Counted from the stretch's first letter, positions 17,924 to 26,016 are shown. The stretch: DNA of 64,000 nucleotides from Verrucomicrobiota bacterium (GCA_025360015.1 JANYCZ010000045.1:62001-126000); one strand, 5' to 3'. The notes: generated by a model not told the origin, from the sequence alone. Made by a program: numbers and translations.

Positions 17924-18487
17924 TCACCAGATATGCCGAAACACACGGCCCACCAAACTCCGCGCCGCATCCGGCTTGATGTACCGCAGGCCATCACCTG
18001 ACGACATCGAGGGCAGTTGCATGGGGCCCTTCTGCGTGATGACCTTGATGGATTTGACTTCAATGCGCGCCACCGGGCAGTCGTTGGCATCCACCGGCAT
18101 GATGGAGATGCGCTTGATGGTTTCCAAACCGGACACTATCTGGCCAAAAACAGTGTACTTGCCTTCCAGCGCGCCATAGTTGCCCAGCGTCATGTAAAAC
18201 TGCGAGCCATTCGAGCGGCGCTCCGGATTCACCTTGTCCGAGCGGCGCGCCATGGCCACGGCTCCGATACGGTGCGGCCGCTTGATCTCCCCTGGAATCG
18301 TTTTGTCCTCGCCACCCGTTCCCCATTTGAGGCGCGCGGACTCATCTGACGTCAGCGGATCTCCGGTCTGCACCAGAAAGCCTTCGATGGCACGGTGGAA
18401 GGCCAGCCCGTTGTAAAAGCCGCTGTCGCAGTGGTCGATGAAGTTGTTCACCGTCTGCGGCGCGTCATTCGGAAACAGTTCGATCAT
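17924..18487 (-). pseudogene. 5'-truncated peptidylprolyl isomerase (cyclophilin) copy
   Basis: 187 codons from the first in-frame ATG (MIELFPNDAPQT). An in-frame TAA lies just upstream of the homology break, so the signal peptide, linker and first beta-strand (AVMDVAF...) of the full-length paralog at 22552-23514 are missing. The remaining protein differs from that paralog at only about 7 residues although the DNA differs at 51 positions, so most changes are synonymous. It keeps the cyclophilin core (FHRAIEGFLVQTGDP, NGSQFYMTLGN, KYTVFGQIVSG). Without a signal peptide and first strand it is probably non-functional, but the open frame is intact. Confidence 0.8.
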
Positions 18488-18509
18488 GACCGTCTCACGC
18501 GCACCGCCA
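17924..18509. repeat. 586-bp direct repeat, left copy (3' part of cyclophilin gene)
   Basis: This stretch aligns without any gap to 22552-23137 (offset 4628). By hand I count 51 mismatches in 586 positions, about 91% identity. Homology begins at the stop codon of the cyclophilin gene and ends abruptly after GCACCGCCA, where the left copy runs into unrelated DNA. The two copies bound about 4.0 kb of lower-GC, transposase-remnant-bearing sequence. Confidence 0.92.
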
Positions 18510-18695
18510 TCCTTGCAGCATCTTTTTTATACCTTGCTGTGAAATTTTGGTGCAAACCCGGCGCAGCCAGGAAACTCGCTTTCACTCTCACCCATGCCGC
18601 GCACCTACGCGGGCTTGGAGTGCTGCGAACGGCCACACTCGCCTTTCGAATTTCACACGCTGCCTCGCCCGCTCTCTCACTTCAGGTCCGCAAAT

Positions 18696-18947
18696 TCATC
18701 CCAAAGGCCGCCGCCGCAGATGACGCAGAGTGTAGAAGGGCACTTCTGATTCCGTCATGCGCCGACTGCCCTCTTTTCGTTTTGGGCCGAAAAGCTCCCG
18801 CTGCGCTTCGAAAATGCCTTCCACAAACTCCTTGCTCCCCAGCGCCACCCCATCCGTGAAGTAGCGCACACGCAGTCGCACCAGTTCCGCAGGGTTCAGC
18901 TTGCCTTTCTCCGCCAGTACCGCACGCGCGATCTGAATGCAGCACAC
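18696..18947 (-). pseudogene. C-terminal remnant of a REP-associated tyrosine transposase (IS200-like)
   Basis: 83 codons reading LNPAELVRLRVRYFTDGVALGS (quoted in part), KEFVEGIFEAQRELFGPKRK and a short Arg-rich tail. This RYFTDG...GSKEFVE...FGPKRK block is typical of the C-terminus of a RAYT (Y1 transposase) subgroup. The N-terminal HUH/Tyr catalytic domain is absent: upstream on the minus strand the sequence switches to transposase fragments of other families on the plus strand. It is a decayed element, of a different subgroup from the intact RAYT at 33608. Confidence 0.65.
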
Positions 18948-19091
18948 AACCTGGCGCTGCTGCGCAGGCTGGCCAACAACCTCTTGAAACTCGAACCCAG
19001 CATCCTGTCGATCAAAGGCAAGCGCCTGCTATGCGCCTCCAGCCGCACCTTCCTTTGCTCCGCTTTGAATGCCCTCAATGTTCATGCGTAG
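18912..19091 (+). pseudogene. C-terminal remnant of an ISAs1-family transposase
   Basis: The plus-strand frame reads RDLNAAHNLALLRRLANNLL and then SIKGKRL before degenerating to a stop at 19089-19091. The AAHNLALLRRLA...LLK...SIKGKR pattern is the conserved end of ISAs1 (H-repeat-associated) DDE transposases. Everything upstream of it, including the DDE core, is missing. It overlaps the antisense RAYT remnant at its left edge. Not identified by the usual length criteria because it is only about 60 codons. Confidence 0.65.
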
Positions 19092-19238
19092 TCCCTGAGC
19101 CGTGGCATCGACCCGCAAACCTATCTGCGCGATGTGCTCACCCGCCTGCCGACAATGACCAATCGGCAGGTTAAGGACGTCACACCGGCAGCGTGGGCAA
19201 AAACGCAGACGACGAGCTCTCAACGCAAGGCCGCATAG
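19092..19238 (+). pseudogene. C-terminal remnant of an IS66-family transposase
   Basis: Directly after the ISAs1 fragment, the same strand reads SRGIDPQTYLRDVLTRLPTM, then TNRQVKDVTPAAWAK and a short tail to TAG 19236-19238. GIDPxxYLRDVLTRLPxMTNxQ...TPxAWA is the conserved end of IS66 TnpC transposases. Only about 48 codons remain and no IS66 accessory genes are present. The adjoining 19239-19398 holds no recognisable gene and may include the old element end. Confidence 0.72.
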
Positions 19239-19398
19239 TAATCCAAGCTCAAACGCAACCTCACACCAGAGGTGATTGGAGTGACGCTAACGAGAGGGCG
19301 GAGCTTGTCGGTGGTGGGAAATGAGCGGAGCCGCGAGCTTTGCGAAGCGCTGGAATTGGCTCCCCATAGGCATGCACTTGGTGTGTTCGGTTTGCTGT

Positions 19399-19959
19399 TC
19401 ATTCACTCAAAAAAATGCCCAGCTTCAGGCTCGTATTCAATTTCCTTGTCCACACCTGGGATTCAGAGAACATCACTTTGGCTCCGGTGCGCATTATCGC
19501 GTGTCCTTGAACTCGGATCGTAAACTGTTCTCCACTGCAACGCCCGAGTGATGTGCGTTTGCGACCTTGTTCAATCGGATCAATTGCATATGTGACGGGA
19601 TGAGAGGGAGGCACCAACAAAACCATTTCACCGCTGGCACCTGCCAATTCGAGCTTCTCAATCGTGAACGACTGCGCATTGCGATAGCCATGAGAATCGA
19701 AACCACCAATCCCAACTTGTAATTGCGGCTCCGTGTCTGGTTCGTTGTGGATATAAAACAATCCGGGAATCACAACCTGATGAACTACAGATCCCGTATC
19801 TGGGAAGATAGCGGGAACGAATGGTGATTCGCTACTGGGCGGGTGAAAAACGTTTGTCGGAACGTATCGAACGAAACGGCTCAGATGAACGCCACCTAGC
19901 CCAATGATCACAACGACTCCGAGGCAAAAAAACACAGTGGTCAAGGCGAGGCGCTTCAT
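19399..19959 (-). CDS. hypothetical membrane-anchored protein, third gene of island operon
   Basis: 186 aa. The N-terminus MKRLALTTVFFCLGVVVIIG is a strong signal anchor; the rest is soluble and beta-rich with no Cys pattern and no recognised domain (VVHQVVIPGLFYIHNE, IGGFDSHGYRN). It starts 6 bp after the stop of the preceding gene, so it is cotranscribed with 19966-20886 and 20883-22301. Base composition is lower in GC than the flanking chromosome. Function unknown. Confidence 0.65.
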   Translation of the reverse strand: MKRLALTTVFFCLGVVVIIGLGGVHLSRFVRYVPTNVFHPPSSESPFVPAIFPDTGSVVHQVVIPGLFYIHNEPDTEPQLQVGIGGFDSHGYRNAQSFTIEKLELAGASGEMVLLVPPSHPVTYAIDPIEQGRKRTSLGRCSGEQFTIRVQGHAIMRTGAKVMFSESQVWTRKLNTSLKLGIFLSE

Positions 19960-19965
19960 GTAAAA

Positions 19966-20886
19966 TCATGTGCCTGGACTGACAAGCATAATGCGCCAGC
20001 CGCCGTTGACCCATACGAGAGGAAGGTAGTCGGTAGATTTGCCGTCCCCGGTCCTCACTATGGCATCAGCCAAAAAGGATTCGCGTGGTAGCTGGGGGAA
20101 CGCCTCAAACTCCTCCTTCGATGGTCTTCGAAAGCTCATCAAACTTGGACGCCGCAGTGTTTCCGAACGTGACTGAGGACTGACAGCATTTTTGCTCAAT
20201 CCATTTGAATTTGGAGATCCTTGCGTCCAAAAATTTTCGGGGCTACGATTCGGCGCTGATGGATTCGCGCTGCTCTCATTAAACGCATCGACAAAGCTGC
20301 GGGCAGCGTCGATCACCACGCTGTTCGCTTTGCGAAATGCGAGTGCCGTCTTGTATTCACGGAGCAACGGCTGAGGTATTAAAAGTGTATCCGCTCCTTG
20401 AAGCTTCGCAATCAACCCAAATTGGCCGTGGTGGCTCTTGGGCCTCCTAACGTCACCTCCTGAGAACGATAATGTCTTTTCAACTTTCTGGGCACGGCCA
20501 TTAATCACAATGAGCCGTTCTGAGTTTTTGGGGATCATTTCGCATCTCGTTAAGTCGCCGTAGATCAACGAAAGATCGGCGCTGATTTCTGCCATCAACT
20601 CTGTGGAAGGCGAATCCAAACCGTCGTCCTCAACTTGAATTGGCAACCCAAGCTTAGCGCCTTTGAATCGAACGCTTGTCCCATCGGGAGTGCGACCTGG
20701 CTGTAGATCATCAATGGTCTGCGGGCGATGTTCGGGAGGGGTTGCCCGAACGGGGCCGTCTGAGTGCGTCCACTGATCGGCACGAATAGTTCGCTCATTG
20801 ATGGGCAGTGATTTCGTGGCGAGTAGAAAGATCGCAAAAAGCGCCACTATACCAGCCGAAACCCAGCCTAATTGACGTGTGTTCAT
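19966..20886 (-). CDS. hypothetical membrane-anchored protein, second gene of island operon
   Basis: 306 aa. It has an N-terminal signal anchor (WVSAGIVALFAIFLLATK) followed by an extracytoplasmic region rich in Ser, Arg and Pro. The C-terminus SFLADAIVRTG...YLPLVWVNGGWRIMLVS resembles the end of small beta-sheet domains of the SnoaL/NTF2 type, but this is only an impression. Its ATG overlaps the stop of the upstream gene by 4 bp (20883-20886), implying translational coupling. No known family recognised. Confidence 0.65.
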   Translation of the reverse strand: MNTRQLGWVSAGIVALFAIFLLATKSLPINERTIRADQWTHSDGPVRATPPEHRPQTIDDLQPGRTPDGTSVRFKGAKLGLPIQVEDDGLDSPSTELMAEISADLSLIYGDLTRCEMIPKNSERLIVINGRAQKVEKTLSFSGGDVRRPKSHHGQFGLIAKLQGADTLLIPQPLLREYKTALAFRKANSVVIDAARSFVDAFNESSANPSAPNRSPENFWTQGSPNSNGLSKNAVSPQSRSETLRRPSLMSFRRPSKEEFEAFPQLPRESFLADAIVRTGDGKSTDYLPLVWVNGGWRIMLVSPGT

Positions 20887-22301
20887 GGCGATGTTCCTGG
20901 TGCAAGCATAGGCTTTTGGTTGGGGACCGCTGGCCGAACAACCAAATACTTCCGGGCATAAGCACCCTCGTGCATGATCGGAGCTGTGAGATTGGTGTAT
21001 GTGAACGTTCCCTGGACCGGGTTGCCGTCAAGTTGCAGAGCCCATATGAATGGCTTCACATCGCTATTGAGATGCCCCGTGAAAGAACCTCCTGAAGTTA
21101 CCGGGAGTTCTTTGTCAGCAGAACAACCGCTGATGCCTGTCGTGATGATTGCTCCCTGTGCATCGTAACATGCTTGGTGCCCGCTAGAAAGCACGGGACG
21201 CGTGAAGAAGAGCGAACGCATTTCATAAAATCCATCTGGATGGTAATAGGTATTGATTGCTCCGGGTGAGAACCAATTTCCGTTCAAGCCAGGCAGAACA
21301 GTTGGAGGCTCTGGGTCGCTGTTACCATAACCGAGCGATTGATACATCGCGGGTGCATAGGCTAACCAACCCATGTCGGCACTTTCTGCGGTGTGCCACG
21401 CATCAAATTTCTCCTTCGTAGATCGGGGCACAACTGTTATGGTCAGCTTGTCGATCACAACCGAACTACCTTTTGGACAGACTTGAATTGAGAATTCCTT
21501 CTGCTCATCCGTATCTGGCTCATCTCCGAGGTCGAGTTCGTGTCCTGGCAAGTCAGACTCATTTGCAAACCACCAAAGATTCTGTTCGAAGAGTTCGCGG
21601 TCACCGGGAGTTAGATAATCGATCAGATCCACTTTGCTTGAGGTCCATACCTTACAGACGCATTTCTCCCAGCCGTTATAGTGCTGCTTTTCATTCTGCC
21701 GAGTGGCGAGATTGAGTTTGCGCGCCTTATCCGGCCCGGCTTCGGTGTCTGGATAAGTCTTAAACTCAACCGGGAGGAGGCTATAATTGATCGTCTTCCC
21801 AGTCACAGGAATCGGCGATAGCATGGATACCACTCCGCTTTGTAACGTCACATCGGACGGCAACTGAAAGTCCCCGTTATTGTCCTTTGTTGGGCTAGAA
21901 AGGATCGTGCAGGAATTTGACATCAGGCCTGTGCTGATGGTGAGTTTGAGTGTGGCAACAAACTCGCTGGTCCTGGTAGTGCCCACCACCGTGGTTTTCT
22001 TCAGCACAAACACACAGCTGATGGGCTTCCCGGTTTCTCGTGCCGTGTTGGTCTGTAGGCGCACCTCCATTTGCGTCATGCTGGCGCTCTGGGTTGCGTA
22101 TGTGACTGTGCTGGACTGCGAGTCGCCATCTGAATCCGTGTAGTATATCGTTGAGGAGCCGGTACCATTGGTCAGTGAGGAGGTCACCGCGTAGGATGTG
22201 ACTCCATTCACGCCGTTGCACTGCCAGCCGTTTGTCTCGCTGCCTCTGAAATAATTCACAGGGGAAATGGGGTCAGTGTGCAAATTCTTGACAAATGTCA
22301 T
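20883..22301 (-). CDS. hypothetical protein, first gene of island operon
   Basis: 472 aa from ATG 22301 (MTFVKNLHTDPISPVNYF), which has GGAG 10 bp upstream. An in-frame ATG at 22421 lies right at the predicted transcription start and would give a leaderless 512-aa version with an odd basic N-terminus. No signal peptide is visible. The body has beta-rich Thr/Ser repeats early, then YLTPGDRELFEQNLWWFANE and a C-terminal block containing SGHQACYDAQG and VKPFIWALQLDGNPVQGT. I do not recognise the family. The next gene overlaps its stop by 4 bp. Confidence 0.68.
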   Translation of the reverse strand: MTFVKNLHTDPISPVNYFRGSETNGWQCNGVNGVTSYAVTSSLTNGTGSSTIYYTDSDGDSQSSTVTYATQSASMTQMEVRLQTNTARETGKPISCVFVLKKTTVVGTTRTSEFVATLKLTISTGLMSNSCTILSSPTKDNNGDFQLPSDVTLQSGVVSMLSPIPVTGKTINYSLLPVEFKTYPDTEAGPDKARKLNLATRQNEKQHYNGWEKCVCKVWTSSKVDLIDYLTPGDRELFEQNLWWFANESDLPGHELDLGDEPDTDEQKEFSIQVCPKGSSVVIDKLTITVVPRSTKEKFDAWHTAESADMGWLAYAPAMYQSLGYGNSDPEPPTVLPGLNGNWFSPGAINTYYHPDGFYEMRSLFFTRPVLSSGHQACYDAQGAIITTGISGCSADKELPVTSGGSFTGHLNSDVKPFIWALQLDGNPVQGTFTYTNLTAPIMHEGAYARKYLVVRPAVPNQKPMLAPGTSP

Positions 22302-22428
22302 GGCGTCATGACTCCGTCGGACCCAAAAACTCTTTGAGTGCTTCGGGGGCTTGCTTCCGTGTCTTCTTCCGGTCCAGCCGTCGCAGTTGCTGGCGGACTG
22401 GGTGCGAATGCTGCGTGGCATGACTTTG

Positions 22429-22458
22429 CTTATACCAGCAGCGTGCCCATTTTGTCAA
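22429..22458 (-). promoter_or_regulatory. sigma-70-type promoter of the island operon
   Basis: On the minus strand a perfect -35 TTGACA (22458-22453) is followed after 18 bp by TATAAG (22434-22429). Transcription should start near 22422, about 120 bp before the preferred ATG at 22301, or essentially on the ATG at 22421. It lies inside the island, between the full-length cyclophilin gene and the operon. Confidence 0.6.
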
Positions 22459-22551
22459 TTATTTGCCCCTGTCTCCATTTTCACAAGGCTCGGTCCCAGC
22501 CACCGCCTCCCTCACGACTTCACCGCCAACTGCTTACTAACCGCCCACATC

Positions 22552-23137
22552 TCACCAGATATGCCGGAACACGCGGCCCACCAAGCTGCGCGCCGCATCC
22601 GGCTTGATGTACCGCAGGCCATCGCCTGACGACATCGAGGGCAGCTGCATGGGGCCCTTCTGCGTGATGACTTTGATGGATTTGATTTCAATGCGGGCCA
22701 CCGGGCAGTCGTTGGCATCCACCGGCATGATGGAGATACGCTTGATGGTCTCCAAGCCAGAAATCACCTGGCCAAAGACGGTGTATTTCCCCTCAAGCAC
22801 GCCGTAATTGCCCAGGGTCATGTAAAATTGCGAGCCATTCGAGCGGCGCTCCGGATTCACCTTATCCGAGCGGCGGGCCATGGCCACGGCTCCCACACGG
22901 TGCGGCAGCTTGATCTCGCTGGGAATTGTTTTGTCCTCGCCACCCGTTCCCCATTTGAGACGCGCGGACTCGTCCGACGTCAGCGGATCCCCTGTCTGCA
23001 CCAGAAAGCCTTCGATGGCACGGTGGAAGGCCAGCCCGTTGTAAAAGCCGCTGTCACAGTGGTCGATGAAATTATTCACCGTCTGCGGAGCGTCGTTTGG
23101 AAAGAGTTCAATCATCACCGTCTCACGCGCACCGCCA
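22552..23137. repeat. 586-bp direct repeat, right copy (within full-length cyclophilin gene)
   Basis: Partner of 17924-18509; ungapped, about 91% identical. Here the homologous segment is the 3' 61% of an intact gene, so this copy, or its ancestor, is the resident one. Confidence 0.92.
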
Positions 23138-23514
23138 AAGGCGACATCCATGACCGCGATCTTGCGCACCGAATCTTTCGCCCACAGCGAAGGATCTTCC
23201 GCACGCGGCACAGGCACGCGCATCGGTGTGGAGGAGGATGAAGAGGACGAAGCGTACGGCGCGTAGCTGCGGCTTGCGGCACTGGGGGTCGGGGTGGCTG
23301 CTCCGCCACCGGCCTTGTCCACAGACTGAAACAGCGCCTTCTGCGCTTCATCCGCCAGCCGGTCGATTTCTGCCGTAGAGGGAGTCTTGGCAGGTGTCTG
23401 TGACGCCGGAGCCTTCGCCTGCTGGGCGGATAATACGGCATGGCAGCCAAAGGCCAGCAGGCAGGTCAGAAGCGGGATCTTCACGTGGCGTGCGGTTAAG
23501 ATAGGAAAAAACAT
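22552..23514 (-). CDS. peptidylprolyl isomerase, cyclophilin type, secreted
   Basis: 320 aa. A signal peptide near the N-terminus (IPLLTCLLAFGCHAVLSAQQ) is followed by a low-complexity Ser/Ala/Pro linker to about residue 110 and then the cyclophilin domain (about 118-300). Core motifs are FHRAIEGFLVQTGDP, NGSQFYMTLGN and KYTVFGQVISGLETI. It should catalyse cis-trans isomerisation of prolyl bonds in the periplasm or at the envelope. It lies 7 bp downstream of the lipoprotein gene at 23522-23827 and is probably cotranscribed. Its 3' part is duplicated at 17924-18509. Confidence 0.92.
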   Translation of the reverse strand: MFFPILTARHVKIPLLTCLLAFGCHAVLSAQQAKAPASQTPAKTPSTAEIDRLADEAQKALFQSVDKAGGGAATPTPSAASRSYAPYASSSSSSSTPMRVPVPRAEDPSLWAKDSVRKIAVMDVAFGGARETVMIELFPNDAPQTVNNFIDHCDSGFYNGLAFHRAIEGFLVQTGDPLTSDESARLKWGTGGEDKTIPSEIKLPHRVGAVAMARRSDKVNPERRSNGSQFYMTLGNYGVLEGKYTVFGQVISGLETIKRISIMPVDANDCPVARIEIKSIKVITQKGPMQLPSMSSGDGLRYIKPDAARSLVGRVFRHIW

Positions 23515-23521
23515 GCTGCGG

Positions 23522-23827
23522 CTAGCGCAGATTCTGAGGGACCGTTGCAGGGCGGCTCGGTGCAGCCGCAGGTGGCAGGGCTGGAGCAGCCGCAGGTGCT
23601 GCAGGCTCCAGGCTCATCGGCGCGGCGGACGCCTGCTCTCTAGCATTGACCTGATAGCGCATCCTCGGATTGCCACGCACCTTACGCGGAGGCAGTCCCC
23701 AGCTCACATCATAGGCGTCCTGCTGGGTAACGGTGGGATGCTTGGAGTCAAAATGCTCAAAGGAACCGCAGGCGGTCAGCAGAGTGGAGGCAAGCAGAGC
23801 GGCAAAGAGGAAGCGCAGAGATGTCAT
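23522..23827 (-). CDS. small hypothetical lipoprotein
   Basis: 101 aa. The signal peptide ends in LLTACGSFEHF with a clear lipobox Cys. The body carries VTQQDAYDVSWGLPPRKVRG and a C-terminal Ala/Pro-rich tail. It is upstream of and 7 bp from the secreted cyclophilin gene, so an envelope-related role is plausible. No family recognised. Confidence 0.75.
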   Translation of the reverse strand: MTSLRFLFAALLASTLLTACGSFEHFDSKHPTVTQQDAYDVSWGLPPRKVRGNPRMRYQVNAREQASAAPMSLEPAAPAAAPALPPAAAPSRPATVPQNLR

Positions 23828-23924
23828 TGTTTGGCAAAATTGAATTCTTAACGAGTCGCGATACTAGGCTGGGTGATTCTTGCTGGCAAGATCGAAGTCT
23901 TGGACTCCCCCATCTCCATTTCGT

Positions 23925-24281
23925 TCACTTCCCCCGCACAAGGCGCACCGCCACGTGATCCGTATCCGGCAAAATGCGTTTCCTCAGCTCCAGGCTCACC
24001 CCGGCGGCCTGGAATTCCCCCATCACGCAGGCCGCCATCTCTGCGGCCAGGGTTTCGATGAGCCTGCGCGGCCGCTCCGCCGCCAGTGCCTGCAGCCGCG
24101 CCGCGACCGCCGCGTAGTCGATGGTGGCGGCAATGTCATCCTCCATCCCCTCAAACCGCCCGGCGATCCGCAGGGTGATGTCCGCCTCCAGCACCTGGCT
24201 AGCGGCACGCTCCTCTTCAGGAACACCAATGTACGTGGTCAGGCGCAGGGCGCAGATGCGTATTTCGTCGGGAGGATTCAT
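23925..24281 (-). CDS. folB: dihydroneopterin aldolase
   Basis: 118 aa from ATG 24281 (MNPPDEIRICALRLTTYIGV). FolB features include the N-terminal strand ending IGVPEEER, LEADITLRI, the ATIDYAAVAARL segment and LIETLAAEMA containing the conserved Glu, ending with a C-terminal strand. It converts dihydroneopterin to 6-hydroxymethyldihydropterin in folate synthesis. It begins 7 bp after the stop of the HAD-Nudix gene on the same strand, so the two are cotranscribed. Confidence 0.88.
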   Translation of the reverse strand: MNPPDEIRICALRLTTYIGVPEEERAASQVLEADITLRIAGRFEGMEDDIAATIDYAAVAARLQALAAERPRRLIETLAAEMAACVMGEFQAAGVSLELRKRILPDTDHVAVRLVRGK

Positions 24282-24288
24282 CGGCAAA

Positions 24289-25341
24289 TCATGACACAAG
24301 ACCCCGCCTCATGCATTCGTCCAGCAGCACCCGCGTCGGAATATTCAAATCCACCCGTAGCGCCTCAGCCAGCGGCAGCCATTGAAACTCCTGCGCCTCT
24401 TCGTTCAGCATCACCTGTGGCTGCGCCTCCGCACAGCGGGCGATGTAGTTCAGCAGCAGAAAGTGCGCCGAGCGCTGAAACTCCGGCGGCTCGATGCAGT
24501 CCTGCACCATCACCCATTCGATGTCCTGCAGCGTGAGCGCGGTTTCCTCCGCGATCTCCCGCACCAGCGCTGCCTCGCAGGTCTCCCCGCGTTTGATCTT
24601 CCCACCGGGGATGCCCCAGCGGTGGCTCCACTTGTGCGTGCGGATCAGCAGCATCTCGCCCTTGGAGTTTAAGATGAGCGCCCCCACCGTGGCCACCGGA
24701 TAGGCCCCGTCCCCGCCGCTCAAAGGCCCCAGCAGGGCGGGCAGGCGTGACAAATCGCGCACCATCATATCCGGCGCGGCCGTCAGCAGCGTCTCCGCAC
24801 TCTCATACCCCGTGCAGGTGGCGATGGTCACCACTCCGGCGGCGTGGCCGGCATCGATGTCATGCCGCATGTCGCCGATGAAGGCCGTCTCCGCTGCGGC
24901 CATGTCCAGCTCCGCCAGCAGCCCATGGATTTCGGTGCGTTTGTCGATGACTCCGCAGCGCATCACCTCAAACGCGTCCCGCACCCCCAGCGCCTGCGCC
25001 TGGGCCGTCACATGCGCCAGCGGCGCACTGCTCAGCACCACCACCCGCCTGCCCGTGGCTGCGGCAAACTGGAGGAACTCCCCCGCATGCGGCAGCAGCG
25101 TCACGACTTCCGGCTCCTTGGGAAAGTGCTCCAGATAGAGCTGCTGCAGCCGCTCCAGCGGCATCCCCGGCAGCATCTCCGCAAAAAACTCCGTGTACGG
25201 CAGGCGAAAGCGCCCCTTGAACTCCTCCCGCGTCAGCTCCGCCACCCCGGCGCTCCGCAGCATGCCATTCACCGCACGCAGCACCCCTGGCAGGTCATCC
25301 ACCAGCGTGCCGGACCAGTCGAGCAATAGGTTCCGAATCAT
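24289..25341 (-). CDS. HAD hydrolase-Nudix hydrolase fusion
   Basis: 350 aa from ATG 25341 (MIRNLLLDWSGTLVDD). Residues 1 to about 205 form a HAD phosphatase domain: motif I DWSGTLVDD (second Asp of DxD replaced by Ser-Gly-Thr spacing), motif II VVLSSAPL, motif IV FIGDMRHDIDAG. Residues about 215-345 form a Nudix domain with GGKIKRGETCEAALVREIAE (then ETAL). The Nudix box is complete except that the late Gly is Ala. Such fusions could dephosphorylate and hydrolyse nucleotide or pterin substrates in one chain. The adjacent folB suggests a pterin pyrophosphate substrate (dihydroneopterin triphosphate), but this is inference. Confidence 0.87.
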   Translation of the reverse strand: MIRNLLLDWSGTLVDDLPGVLRAVNGMLRSAGVAELTREEFKGRFRLPYTEFFAEMLPGMPLERLQQLYLEHFPKEPEVVTLLPHAGEFLQFAAATGRRVVVLSSAPLAHVTAQAQALGVRDAFEVMRCGVIDKRTEIHGLLAELDMAAAETAFIGDMRHDIDAGHAAGVVTIATCTGYESAETLLTAAPDMMVRDLSRLPALLGPLSGGDGAYPVATVGALILNSKGEMLLIRTHKWSHRWGIPGGKIKRGETCEAALVREIAEETALTLQDIEWVMVQDCIEPPEFQRSAHFLLLNYIARCAEAQPQVMLNEEAQEFQWLPLAEALRVDLNIPTRVLLDECMRRGLVS

Positions 25342-25383
25342 GTGCGCTCGCCTTAACTGCGCCCCCGCCGCTTTGCAAACCAT

Positions 25384-26016
25384 TCACCGCTGGCGGCGGC
25401 GGCCCAGCAGCCACAGTCCGGCTACCCCCAGCAGCAGCACCCCACCCGGCTCTGGCACAGGCGTCGTCGGCGAGGTCACAAAATCAATGCCGTAATGGAT
25501 CTGGTCAGACCCCTCCTGAATCCAGAAGGTGTAGTTTCCCGGCGGCAGCGGACCATTAAAACCGATACCGCCAAACTCCGGCCCGGCATCCAGCAGCGCC
25601 AGCAGATCTGTATAAGTATTGCCAAAGCCATCCGTGCCGTAGCCCCACAGCGAGTTGCTCAGGTGGTTCGAAGGATCGCCCATGTTGATCGAGCCGCCAT
25701 TCGCTATCGCCATAAAGGACTGATTGTTGGTCTTGCCGCTGGTGGCCGAGTAGCTCAGCAAATTGATGCCCGTTAGATCATAGCCTGGGGCGACTGTAAA
25801 ATTCCAGACGTCCGCATCCATCGGCCCGGTGCCCCCGAGTGACCCCATCGTGCCCGAAATCATATTATCCCCTGAGGCCAAGGTGCCTAGCAGCGTCGGC
25901 GCACTGCCAGAGTCAGACAGGTCACCATTGAGCACCTCATCCCAAGTCAATGCCTGCGCCGTGCCAAACGGCAGGACGAGCGCAGCAAGCAAAGCGAGAA
26001 TACGAGACACCGGCAT
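25384..26016 (-). CDS. PEP-CTERM sorting-domain protein
   Basis: 210 aa from ATG 26016; the promoter lies immediately upstream, excluding the longer frame. It has a signal peptide (ILALLAALVLPFGTAQAL), a Gly/Asn/Thr-rich beta-sandwich body and a C-terminal VPEPGGVLLLGVAGLWLLG followed by RRRQR. That is the PEP-CTERM tripartite anchor recognised by exosortase, so the protein should be exported and attached to the envelope or exopolysaccharide. Function of the body unknown. Confidence 0.88.
   Translation of the reverse strand: MPVSRILALLAALVLPFGTAQALTWDEVLNGDLSDSGSAPTLLGTLASGDNMISGTMGSLGGTGPMDADVWNFTVAPGYDLTGINLLSYSATSGKTNNQSFMAIANGGSINMGDPSNHLSNSLWGYGTDGFGNTYTDLLALLDAGPEFGGIGFNGPLPPGNYTFWIQEGSDQIHYGIDFVTSPTTPVPEPGGVLLLGVAGLWLLGRRRQR

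Noticed and set aside
18510..19240. Possible intact insertion sequence
   Set aside because: Only C-terminal transposase fragments of three families are present, with no catalytic cores and no matching terminal inverted repeats.
22306..22460. Short minus-strand frame ending 5 bp before ATG 22301 with a Lys/Arg-rich protein-like tail
   Set aside because: It begins only at a TTG that is itself the -35 box of the operon promoter, so it cannot be made from that promoter.
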